8,257 nt of DNA from Pseudomonadota bacterium (GTDB lineage: Bacteria > Pseudomonadota > Alphaproteobacteria > Rhizobiales > Kaistiaceae): contig JAEZEN010000466.1 of the NCBI GenBank assembly GCA_023433185.1, forward strand, positions 1-8,257. Direction: 5' to 3'. Every line of letters starts with the position of its first letter. The stretch's first letter is position 1. The position numbers and the translations under genes were made by a program. Below the pieces are notes generated by a model. That model ran no database searches, was not told the origin of the DNA, and saw only the letters and a list, made by a program, of their open reading frames with translations. Of this stretch, positions 1 through 6,838 are shown piece after piece.

Positions 1-395
1 GCTTCGGCTCGATCCGCGACTACGAGATCCTGTCGCCGGCGGCGACGCTCAGCGCCAGCTTCGGCCGCTCGGTCGAGCGGCCCTGGGGCCTGTCGGGCGG
101 CGGCACCGGCTCGTGCAACCGCCTCGAGGTGGTGAAGGACGGCGAAACCCTGCATGGCGCACGCATGCCGACGCTCGCCCTCGCGCGCGGCGACCGGGTC
201 AGGCTCGTGACCGGCGGCGGCGGCGGCTTCGGCGATCCGCACGAGCGGCCAGCGGAGGCGGTCGCGGCCGATGTCGCCGGCGGATACATCAGCGCCGCGG
301 AGGCGGCCGAACTTTATGGCGTCGTGCTCCTCGCCAGCGGCGAGGTCGACGCCGACGCGACGACGGCGCGCCGCGCCAGCGGAAAGGTGGCCTGA
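1..395 (+). CDS. hyuB: Hydantoinase/oxoprolinase subunit B, C-terminal fragment (5' end outside window)
   Basis: This is the last 130 residues of a HyuB-type subunit; the first full codon is at base 3 and the stop is TGA 393-395. HyuB pairs with HyuA to open cyclic amides (hydantoins, N-methylhydantoin, 5-oxoproline, caprolactam in known relatives) at the cost of ATP, in the cytoplasm. Visible support is the family's C-terminal ending: a glycine-rich GLSGGGTGS stretch (fragment residues 29-37), then VTGGGGGFGDPHER (69-82), followed by the typical tail with an AVAADVAGG segment, GYISAAEAA and a final YGVVL (105-109). The open frame runs without interruption from the window edge, so this is truncation by the window, not a broken gene. 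It ends two bases before the hyuA start, as expected for subunits made together. The substrate cannot be read from this fragment. Confidence 0.92.
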   Translation, partial: FGSIRDYEILSPAATLSASFGRSVERPWGLSGGGTGSCNRLEVVKDGETLHGARMPTLALARGDRVRLVTGGGGGFGDPHERPAEAVAADVAGGYISAAEAAELYGVVLLASGEVDADATTARRASGKVA

Positions 396-397
396 AC

Positions 398-2452
398 ATG
401 GGGCGTCTAGCGACCGACATCGGCGGAACCTTCACCGACCTCGTCTACTTCGACGAAGCGACCGGCCGGCTCTCCGTCGCCAAATCCCTCACCACGCCGA
501 AGGACCTCACCCAGGGCATCGCCGACACCATCGCCCAGGCCGAGCTCGACACGGCGGCCGTCGACTTCTTTGTCCATGGCGGCACCACCGTGATCAACGC
601 CATCACCGAGCGCAAGGGCGTGAAGACCGCGCTCGTCACCACCGCCGGCTTCCGCGACGTGCTGGAGATCGCCCGCGGCAACCGTCCGGATCTCTACAAC
701 CTCCGCTTCCACAAGGAGACCGCCTTCGTGCCGCGGGCCCTCCGCTTCGAGGTGCGCGAGCGGGTCGACGCGACGGGCAATGTCCTGCAGCCGATCGTTC
801 TCGCCGATCTCGACGCCGTCGCCGCGGCGTGCCGGGCGGCCGGGGTCGAGGCGGTCGCCGTTCTGTTCCTCCACAGCTACGTCGCGCCGGAGCATGAGGT
901 CGCCGCCGCCAAGCGGTTGCGCACGCTGCTGCCGGGGGTGCCCGTGACCGCCTCGCACGAGATCACCCGTGAATGGCGCGAGTATGAGCGGGCCAACACC
1001 GCCGTCCTCAACGCCTATGTCCAGCCGATCATCCAGCGCTACTTCGACCGCCTTTCCGATCGACTCGGGTCGCTGGGCTGCCGCGGCCCCTATTTCGCCA
1101 TGCAGTCGAACGGCGGCACGACAAGCTTCGAATGGGCCAAGGAGCACCCGATCACGCTGATCGAATCCGGGCCGGCGGCGGGGGTCAACGGCGCAGCGCT
1201 GGTCAGCCGGATGGTCGACGAACCGAACGTCATCTATCTCGACATCGGGGGGACCACCGCCAAGTGCGCGACGATCCAGGACGGCGTCGCCGGCATCACC
1301 ACCGAGTACAAGCTCGAATGGACCCGCACGAGCTTCGGCTACCCGGTGCGGACACCGGTCGTCGACATCGTCGAGATCGGGGCGGGCGGCGGTTCGATCG
1401 CCTGGTTCGATCCGAGCGGCGCCCTTCGTGTCGGCCCGGTCAGCGCCGGCGCCGATCCCGGCCCGGCCTGCTACGGCCGCGGCGGCACGCTGCCGACCGT
1501 CACCGACGCCAAGCTGATTACCGGGGTCATCAACCCGGACTATTTCGCGGTCGGCAAGTTCGGCCTCGACCGGGCCAGGGCCGATGCCGCCATGCAGCCG
1601 ATCGCCGATCGCCTCGGGGTCACCGTGGAGGAGGCAGCGGTGTCGATCCTGCGCGTCGTCGACGCCAACATGATCAATGCGCTCAAGCTCATCTCCATCC
1701 AGCGCGGCCACGATCCGCGCGAGTTCGCGCTGGTGGTGGGTGGCGGCGGCGGCCCGATGCACGCGGCGGCGCTCGGCCGCGATCTGGGTGTGAAGGAGGT
1801 CGTCGTGCCGCTCTATCCGGGCCTGTTCTCCGCCTGGGGCATGCTCGCCACGGAGCCGCGGCGCGACTTCGTCCGCACCCGCCTGTCGCTGGCCGGTACG
1901 ACAACCATGGAGGACGTGGCGGCGCTGTTCGAGGCCCTCGAGGCGGAGGCTGCCGACTACTTCCACCGCGATGCCGGGGCGTCGGGAATGGCGGTCACGT
2001 CGGCGTTTTCTTGCGACCTCCGCTACCTTGGCCAGGAGCACGCCGTCACCGTGCCGGTCGACCTCGCCGACGCGACCATCGCCACGATCCTTGCCGACTT
2101 CCACGCCGCGCACGAGAAGACCTACACGTTCCGGCTCGACGACACGCCGGTCGAATTCGTCTCGTACCGGCTCAAGGCACAGGCCCACGCGCCACGGCCG
2201 GAAATCCGCCCACTCGACAATGCGGGTCGCTCGGGCGAGGCGGCGCTGAAGGGCCATCGGATGGTCGACTTCGGCGAGGAGGGCCGCCATCTCGCGGCCG
2301 TCTACGAGCGCGACCTCCTGCCCTCCGGCTTCGTCGCGGTCGGGCCGATGATCGTGGAGGAGGCGACATCGACCACGATGGTGCTGCCGGACCAGCGGCT
2401 CCGGATCGACGATCTGGGCTTTCTCCGCATCACCGAGCCTGCGGCCTCGTGA
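398..2452 (+). CDS. hyuA: Hydantoinase/oxoprolinase subunit A (ATP-binding)
   Basis: A complete 684-residue subunit, close to the usual length of about 690. It belongs to the family of N-methylhydantoinase A, 5-oxoprolinase and the caprolactamase alpha subunit, which phosphorylate a cyclic amide with ATP before hydrolysis with HyuB. The ASKHA-like phosphate motif DIGGTFTD is at residues 7-14 and a second one, LDIGGTTAKC, at 281-290. Between them lie GGTTVINAITERKG (61-74) and GFRDVLEIARGNRPDLY (84-100). Later come GAGGGSIAW (328-336), SAGADPGPACYGRGG (349-363), RGHDPREFALVVGGGGGP (436-453) and FSAWGML (477-483). The C-terminal domain ends with GPMIVEEATSTTMVLP (649-664). ATG 398 is chosen because the GGTFTD motif then sits at the standard distance from the N terminus and GGAAAGG (381-387) precedes it; the open frame back to 113 is an overlap with hyuB and has no family similarity. 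No missing motif was noticed. Lactam versus hydantoin versus oxoproline activity cannot be decided. Confidence 0.95.
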   Translation: MGRLATDIGGTFTDLVYFDEATGRLSVAKSLTTPKDLTQGIADTIAQAELDTAAVDFFVHGGTTVINAITERKGVKTALVTTAGFRDVLEIARGNRPDLYNLRFHKETAFVPRALRFEVRERVDATGNVLQPIVLADLDAVAAACRAAGVEAVAVLFLHSYVAPEHEVAAAKRLRTLLPGVPVTASHEITREWREYERANTAVLNAYVQPIIQRYFDRLSDRLGSLGCRGPYFAMQSNGGTTSFEWAKEHPITLIESGPAAGVNGAALVSRMVDEPNVIYLDIGGTTAKCATIQDGVAGITTEYKLEWTRTSFGYPVRTPVVDIVEIGAGGGSIAWFDPSGALRVGPVSAGADPGPACYGRGGTLPTVTDAKLITGVINPDYFAVGKFGLDRARADAAMQPIADRLGVTVEEAAVSILRVVDANMINALKLISIQRGHDPREFALVVGGGGGPMHAAALGRDLGVKEVVVPLYPGLFSAWGMLATEPRRDFVRTRLSLAGTTTMEDVAALFEALEAEAADYFHRDAGASGMAVTSAFSCDLRYLGQEHAVTVPVDLADATIATILADFHAAHEKTYTFRLDDTPVEFVSYRLKAQAHAPRPEIRPLDNAGRSGEAALKGHRMVDFGEEGRHLAAVYERDLLPSGFVAVGPMIVEEATSTTMVLPDQRLRIDDLGFLRITEPAAS

Positions 2453-2470
2453 GCGCCGCAGCGTAGTCCC

Positions 2471-2480
2471 GGAGTCGGAG
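2471..2480 (+). promoter_or_regulatory. Ribosome binding site for the GTG-started M20 gene
   Basis: Two GGAG boxes (2471-2474 and 2477-2480) lie in the 35-base gap after hyuA, the second one seven bases before GTG 2488. An in-frame TAG at 2464-2466 rules out any start further upstream, and the next in-frame ATG (2539) would cut off the conserved N-terminal helix. This fixes GTG 2488 as the start. Confidence 0.6.
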
Positions 2481-2487
2481 CCCAGCC

Positions 2488-3606
2488 GTGCCATCGCCAG
2501 CCGTCGAACTCGCCCGCGACCTCGTCCGCCTCCCGAGCATGAACCCGCCGGGCGACGAGACCGGCCCCATCGGCCTGCTTGCCGGGCGGGTCGAAGCCGC
2601 CGGCTTCGCGTGCGAGGTCCACGCCTTCGCGCCCAACCGGCCGAGTCTCGTCGCCCGTCTGGCGGGGAGCGGGGAGGGGGCGCCGCTCGCCTTCACCGGT
2701 CATGTCGACGTGGTGCCGCTGGGCGCAGCGCCCTGGTCGGTCGATCCCTTCGCCGCCGAGATTTCGGACGGCAGGCTCTACGGTCGCGGCAGCGCCGACA
2801 TGAAGGCGGGTATCGCCGCCTTCGTCGATGCGGCGCTCGACATCGCCGGCCGCGGCCTGTCACGCGGCATTACCCTGGTCATAACCGCCGGCGAGGAGAC
2901 CGGCTGCGAGGGCGCCTTCCACCTCGCCCGGGTCGGCGCGCTCGGCAAGGCCTCGCTGCTCGTCGTCGCGGAGCCCAGCTCCAACGAGCTGATCCTCGCC
3001 CACAAGGGCTCCCTCCGGCTCGGCATCGCGGCGCGCGGCCGGACGGCGCATTCCTCGATGCCCGAACTCGGCGACAACGCCATCTACAAGGCCGCCGACT
3101 GGATCGGCCGCCTTCGGGCGTTCCCGTTCGCCGCGCCCGACCACCCGCTCCTGGGCGGATCGACGCTGGCGGTGACGACCATCCAGGCCGGCCTCAACAT
3201 CAACTCCATCCCCGACAAGGCGCGCTTTACCGTCGACTTCCGGACGGTGCCCGCCGAGGATCACGCGACGCTCCTCGCCGCGGTGCGCACCGCCACTGCA
3301 CCTGACGCCGAGATCGTCACGATCGTCGATGTGCCGGGCTTCTCGACGGCGCCCGGGGACCCGGCGATCGCGCCGGTCGTCGCCGCCTACGAACGGGCCT
3401 TCGCCAGGCCGCCGGTCCCCATGGGGGCGCCCTACTTCACCGATGCCTCGGCGCTCACGCCGGCCCTCGGCAATGTCGCGACGGTGGTGATCGGTCCGGG
3501 CGACATGGCCCAGGCCCACCAGACCGACGAGTTCTGCCGGATCGAGCGGATCGACGAGGCCCGCGCGATCTATGCCGACATCATCCGCACAACCTGCCTG
3601 ACGTGA
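2488..3606 (+). CDS. M20-family zinc metallohydrolase (ArgE/DapE/carboxypeptidase G2-like deacylase)
   Basis: A complete 372-residue protein with a GTG start. M20 enzymes use two metal ions to cleave an amide: they remove acyl or carbamoyl groups from amino acids or split small peptides, normally as cytoplasmic dimers. The active-site residues are all recognisable: HVD (His72, Asp74), YGRGSADMKAG with bridging Asp104, AGEETG with catalytic Glu136 and metal ligand Glu137, AEP with Glu162, and AQAHQTDE with His344. The dimerisation-domain motif GRTAHSSMPELGDNA (184-198) includes His188, which reaches the partner's active site in relatives. Length matches ArgE/DapE (about 375). In this operon it could hydrolyse an N-acyl or N-carbamoyl amino acid produced by HyuAB, or a later amide. 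M20 also contains the unrelated-in-detail HyuC/AllC carbamoylases, but the motif layout here is closer to ArgE/DapE. Family is sure; exact substrate is not. Confidence 0.93.
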   Translation: MPSPAVELARDLVRLPSMNPPGDETGPIGLLAGRVEAAGFACEVHAFAPNRPSLVARLAGSGEGAPLAFTGHVDVVPLGAAPWSVDPFAAEISDGRLYGRGSADMKAGIAAFVDAALDIAGRGLSRGITLVITAGEETGCEGAFHLARVGALGKASLLVVAEPSSNELILAHKGSLRLGIAARGRTAHSSMPELGDNAIYKAADWIGRLRAFPFAAPDHPLLGGSTLAVTTIQAGLNINSIPDKARFTVDFRTVPAEDHATLLAAVRTATAPDAEIVTIVDVPGFSTAPGDPAIAPVVAAYERAFARPPVPMGAPYFTDASALTPALGNVATVVIGPGDMAQAHQTDEFCRIERIDEARAIYADIIRTTCLT

Positions 3607-3611
3607 GGTGG
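3604..3611 (+). promoter_or_regulatory. Ribosome binding site deciding the CodA-like start
   Basis: TGAGGTGG overlaps the stop codon of the M20 gene (TGA 3604-3606). GAGG at 3605-3608 is five bases before ATG 3614, a good spacing. The in-frame GTG at 3608 lies inside this box and has no comparable box ahead of it, so ATG 3614 is preferred; the two choices differ by two residues only. Confidence 0.55.
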
Positions 3612-3613
3612 CC

Positions 3614-4837
3614 ATGGACCTCCTGATCCGGAACGCGCGGCTCGCCGACGGCAGCGAGGCCGACATCGCCGTCGCGGATGGTCGCATCGCTGCGATCGGC
3701 CCGGCCGGCGACGTCGGGGCCGCGGAGGAGGTCGATGCCGGCGGCCGGCTGGTCGTGCCGGGCTTCGTCGAGACCCACATCCACCTCGACAAATCGTGCA
3801 TCCTCGATCGCTGCCGCACCGACGACGGCGACCTCGCCAGCGCCATCGCCAAGGTCAGCGAGGCGAAGCGCAGCTTCACGCCCGAGGATGTCGCGGCGCG
3901 GGCGACGCGCACGCTCGAGATGGCGATCCTCAACGGCACCACCCACATGCGGACCCACCTCGAAGTCGACCCCAAGGTCGGCTTGCGGAGCTTCGAGGGC
4001 GTGAAGCAGGCGATCCGCGACCATGCCTGGGCGATCGACGTCGAGATCTGCGTCTTCCCGCAGGAAGGGCTTCTCAACAATCCCGGCACGGACGAACTGA
4101 TGGTCGCCGCCCTCGAGGACGGCGCGACCGTCGTCGGCGGCGCGCCCTACACCGACAGCGACCCGCATGGACAGATCGATCGCCTCTTCGAGCTCGCGCA
4201 GATCCATGACGTCGACATCGACCTGCATCTTGATTTCGGGCCGGACGGAAGCGACCTCGACGCGGTCTATGTCTGTCGCAAGACCGTGGAGGCGGGCTGG
4301 GGCGGCCGTGTCGCGATCGGCCATGTGACGAAGCTGTCGAACGTCCCGCCCACCCGTTTCGCCGAGATTGCGGCCATGCTGGCCGACGCCGGCGTCGCAC
4401 TCACCGTCCTGCCTTCGACAGATCTGTTCCTCATGGGCCGCGAGCAGGACCGCGGTGCGATGCGCGGTGTCACGCCTGCGCACAGGCTCCTCGGTCACGG
4501 CGTCAACTGCTCGCTCTCGACCAACAACGTCCTCAATCCCTTCACGCCCTTCGGCGACTGCTCCCAGGTGCGCATGGCCAACCTCTACGCCAACATCTGC
4601 CATGTCGGGCGCTTCGAGGAACTCGAGGAGTGTCTGGAGATGGTGACCAACCGGCCGGCGAGACTGATGCGGATCGTCGACTACGGCATCGCCGTCGGCC
4701 GGTCCGCCGACCTCGTCGTCCTCGATGCCCCTGATCGCGTCGCCGCGGTGACCCAACTCGCGGCACCGCTTTACGGCTTCAAGCGCGGCCGCCGCACCTT
4801 CACGCGGCAGCCCGCCGTCCTGCATCGGCCGCGATGA
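3614..4837 (+). CDS. Cytosine deaminase (CodA)-like amidohydrolase with atypical active site
   Basis: A 407-residue cytoplasmic protein of the amidohydrolase superfamily, nearest in layout to E. coli CodA and to AtzC (N-isopropylammelide amidohydrolase). The N terminus forms the small beta domain (LLIRNARLADG, VADGRIAAIG, VVPGFVETHIHLDK at 47-60), with metal-binding His55 and His57. NGTTHMRTHLEVD (107-119), FPQEG with Gln150, DLHLD with His205, and GHVTKLS with His237 line up with CodA motifs. Two expected positions differ: the CodA HCDE catalytic Glu217 falls on Phe208, and the HDDV metal ligand Asp313 falls on Asn304 within STNNVLNP (302-309). The alignment is by eye. I seem to recall related proteins with the same NN motif, so this may be a subfamily trait, but I cannot verify that. 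It could deaminate or hydrolyse a heterocycle, or have a changed chemistry. It begins next to the M20 stop and overlaps the amidase gene by four bases. Confidence 0.88.
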   Translation: MDLLIRNARLADGSEADIAVADGRIAAIGPAGDVGAAEEVDAGGRLVVPGFVETHIHLDKSCILDRCRTDDGDLASAIAKVSEAKRSFTPEDVAARATRTLEMAILNGTTHMRTHLEVDPKVGLRSFEGVKQAIRDHAWAIDVEICVFPQEGLLNNPGTDELMVAALEDGATVVGGAPYTDSDPHGQIDRLFELAQIHDVDIDLHLDFGPDGSDLDAVYVCRKTVEAGWGGRVAIGHVTKLSNVPPTRFAEIAAMLADAGVALTVLPSTDLFLMGREQDRGAMRGVTPAHRLLGHGVNCSLSTNNVLNPFTPFGDCSQVRMANLYANICHVGRFEELEECLEMVTNRPARLMRIVDYGIAVGRSADLVVLDAPDRVAAVTQLAAPLYGFKRGRRTFTRQPAVLHRPR

Positions 4838-6030
4838 AGCCCGGCGTCGTCACGGATGCCTTCGGCGCCTTCTGCGCCTATCCGCCGTTCGAGAAGCTGC
4901 CCAAGCGGCGCGGGCTGCTCGACGGCCTGACCTTCGCCGTCAAGGACACCATCGACGTCGCCGATGTGCCGACCGGCGCCGGCAGCCCCGAGTGGCTCGC
5001 CACGCACGGCGTGCCCTACCGCTCGGCCAGCGTCGTGACGATGCTCCTCGATGCCGGCGCGCGCCTCGTCGCCAAGACCCGCACGGATGAACTCGCCTAC
5101 AGCCTCTCGGGCGACAACATCCACTACGGCATGCCGATCAACCCGGCGGCGCCCGACCGCATGCCCGGCGGCTCGTCGAGCGGCTCGGCTGTCGCGGTCG
5201 CCGCCAGGCTCGTCGACTTCGCCGTGGGCTCCGACACCGGCGGTTCGATCCGCCTGCCGGCGAGCTTCTGCGGCGTCTATGGCATCCGTACCAGCCATGG
5301 CCGCATCCCCCTCGACGGTGTCGTCCCTCTTGCGCCGGGGTTCGACACCGTCGGCTGGCTCGCGGCGAGTCCCGCCCTCTTCGAGGCCGTGGGCGAGGCG
5401 ATGTTCCCCGACGACGCGGTATTCGGCTCGCGCCGACGGCTGATCGTCGCCGCCGATGCCTTCGAGCTTGCCGGCGAGGCGGTGGGTGAGGCCTTGGCGC
5501 AGGCCGTGGCGCGCATCTCGCACGGCTTCACCGATGTCCGCCACGTCGTGGTCGCCCCCGACGGCCTTGCGGTGTGGCGCGAGGCGTTCCGCACGCTGCA
5601 GGCGCGCGAGGCCTGGGCGGCCCATGGCGCCTGGATCACGGCGACCCGGCCGCGTTTCGGTCCCGGCGTCGCCGAGCGGTTCCAATATGCGGCGACGGTG
5701 ACGGCGGGTGCTGCGACGGCGGCCGAGCACCGCCGCGCCGAGGTCCGCCGGCGGATGGACCACCTCCTCGCTGACGGCTCCGTCCTCGTGCTGCCGTCGG
5801 CTCCGGGGCCGGCGCCGTTGCGGAACGCGCCGCACGAGGAGGTCGAGCGGTTCCGGGCCGTGGCGCTTTCGATCCTCTCCATCGCCGGCCTCGCCGGCCT
5901 GCCGCAGGTCAGCCTGCCGATCGCGTCGCTGCGGGGGGCGCCGCTCGGCCTGTCGCTGGTCGCCCGCCGCGGCAGCGACCGCTCGCTGCTCCGCCTCGGC
6001 ACCGATATCGCGGCGGCACCTACGCTATGA
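4834..6030 (+). CDS. Amidase-signature family amidase (short, AMI1-like)
   Basis: A complete 398-residue amidase that hydrolyses a carboxamide (or carbamoyl group) to acid plus ammonia or amine. The Ser-cisSer-Lys triad is visible: Lys37 in FAVKDTIDV (34-42), cis-Ser114 in MPGGSSSGSA (110-119), and nucleophile Ser138 in GSDTGGSIRLPA (132-143), with the usual 24-residue spacing between the two serines. It is shorter than many AS enzymes (450-500) and resembles the compact plant AMI1 (indole-acetamide hydrolase) type from its first 60 residues; no signal peptide is seen. The C-terminal part carries the family's final LPQVSLPIAS strand region (356-365). ATG 4834 overlaps the preceding TGA as ATGA and has no clear Shine-Dalgarno box, pointing to translational coupling. 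It probably releases ammonia from an intermediate in this pathway, perhaps an N-carbamoyl amino acid or a primary amide; the substrate is unknown. Confidence 0.93.
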   Translation: MKPGVVTDAFGAFCAYPPFEKLPKRRGLLDGLTFAVKDTIDVADVPTGAGSPEWLATHGVPYRSASVVTMLLDAGARLVAKTRTDELAYSLSGDNIHYGMPINPAAPDRMPGGSSSGSAVAVAARLVDFAVGSDTGGSIRLPASFCGVYGIRTSHGRIPLDGVVPLAPGFDTVGWLAASPALFEAVGEAMFPDDAVFGSRRRLIVAADAFELAGEAVGEALAQAVARISHGFTDVRHVVVAPDGLAVWREAFRTLQAREAWAAHGAWITATRPRFGPGVAERFQYAATVTAGAATAAEHRRAEVRRRMDHLLADGSVLVLPSAPGPAPLRNAPHEEVERFRAVALSILSIAGLAGLPQVSLPIASLRGAPLGLSLVARRGSDRSLLRLGTDIAAAPTL

Positions 6031-6055
6031 TCGGCACGCTCAGCGACAGGAACCG

Positions 6056-6062
6056 GGAGGGG
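6056..6062 (+). promoter_or_regulatory. Ribosome binding site for the SDR gene
   Basis: GGAGGGG (6056-6062) lies just upstream of ATG 6066 (GGAGG ends five bases before it). It favours that start over ATG 6027, which overlaps the amidase stop as ATGA but would add 13 residues (beginning MIGTLSDRN) ahead of the normal SDR N terminus. Confidence 0.65.
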
Positions 6063-6065
6063 ATC

Positions 6066-6821
6066 ATGGCTGGACAGAGCGTTCTGATCACGGGCGCGGG
6101 CATCGGCATCGGGCGCGGCACCGCGCTCGCCTTCGCCGATGCCGGCTACCACGTCGTCGTCACCGACGTGCTCGAGGCCGAGGGCAGGGCGGTCGCCGAG
6201 GCGATCCACGCCGCCGGCGGCAGCGCCGCGTTTCACGCCCTCGACGTCACCTCGACGGCGGCGGCCGATCGCGTCGTCGCCGCGGTCGAGGCGGAGCGCG
6301 GGCCGCTCGACGTGGTGATCGCCAATGCCGGCATCGCGCTCAGGGTGCCGGTGGCGGCGCTCGACGACGCCGCCTGGGACCGCACCTTCGATGTCGACCT
6401 CAAGGGCATGTGGCGGGTGATCCGCGCGGCGCTGCCGGGGATGCGGGCCGCAAGGAAGGGGGCGATCGTCTGTCTCTCCTCGATCATGGGCACCACCTAT
6501 GGCTGGGACGAGCATGTCCACTACTCCTCGGCCAAGGCCGGCGTGCTCGGCCTGGTCCGCGGGCTGGCGGTCGAGCTTGCCCGCGATGGCATCCGCGTCA
6601 ACGGCATCGCTCCGGGCTTCGTGCGGACGGCGCAGGCACTGTCCCGCGAGCATTCCGTCGGCCCCGAGGGGCTCGAGGCGGCGGCCGGCTACATCCCGAT
6701 GGGGCGGGTCGGCGAGCCAGCCGACATCGCGAGCGTCGCGCTGTTCCTCGCCTCGCCGGCGGCAGGATACGTCACCGGCCAGACCCTCATCGTCGACGGG
6801 GGACTGGGGATCAGCAGGTAG
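6066..6821 (+). CDS. Short-chain dehydrogenase/reductase (classical SDR, FabG-like)
   Basis: A complete 251-residue protein, the classical SDR length. These enzymes oxidise an alcohol or reduce a carbonyl with NAD(P)(H) as soluble tetramers. The cofactor motif TGAGIGIG is at residues 9-16; Asp34 at the end of the second strand (VVTDV) suggests NAD(H) rather than NADP(H). Further marks are LDVT (59-62), the structural NAG (87-89), catalytic Ser139, and YSSAK with Tyr153 and Lys157, followed by IRVNGIAPGFVRT (176-188) and the end motif TGQTLIVDGG (237-246). The tetrad Asn position is Asp111 (FDVDLKG), a substitution that occurs in SDRs as far as I recall. It sits between the amidase (35-base gap) and the aminotransferase (17-base gap), so it may process the aldehyde or ketone formed by transamination, or an alcohol of the substrate. 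Family level is sure, substrate unknown. Confidence 0.93.
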   Translation: MAGQSVLITGAGIGIGRGTALAFADAGYHVVVTDVLEAEGRAVAEAIHAAGGSAAFHALDVTSTAAADRVVAAVEAERGPLDVVIANAGIALRVPVAALDDAAWDRTFDVDLKGMWRVIRAALPGMRAARKGAIVCLSSIMGTTYGWDEHVHYSSAKAGVLGLVRGLAVELARDGIRVNGIAPGFVRTAQALSREHSVGPEGLEAAAGYIPMGRVGEPADIASVALFLASPAAGYVTGQTLIVDGGLGISR

Positions 6822-6838
6822 GAACGCGAGGAGGGCAG

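Noticed and set aside
213..227. (GGC)5 trinucleotide run as a phase-variable repeat
   Set aside because: It encodes the conserved glycine-rich loop of HyuB; three-base units cannot shift the frame and five copies are short.
113..397. HyuA N-terminal extension of 95 residues
   Set aside because: Overlaps the HyuB coding end, has no domain signal, and the GGTFTD motif is already correctly placed from ATG 398.
407..2494. Long open frame on the minus strand (695 residues) opposite hyuA
   Set aside because: It mirrors the codon phase of hyuA in GC-rich DNA; the translation is rich in Arg, Gly, Asp and Val with no family motif, while the plus strand carries full HyuA motifs.
2860..4825. Minus-strand open frames of 409 and 414 residues opposite the M20 and CodA-like genes
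   Set aside because: Both are antisense shadows of well-supported plus-strand genes; they overlap each other and show no recognisable domain.
4771..6653. Minus-strand open frames of 354 and 458 residues opposite the amidase and SDR genes
   Set aside because: Low-complexity Arg/Ala/Pro-rich translations, no motifs, no ribosome site seen; the plus strand explains the coding signal.
5708..6838. Apparent N-terminal extension of the aminotransferase by 377 residues, as a fusion protein
   Set aside because: The extension is Arg/Ser-rich, overlaps the amidase and SDR genes in another frame, and a good ribosome site precedes ATG 6839. It is open only because GC-rich DNA has few stops.
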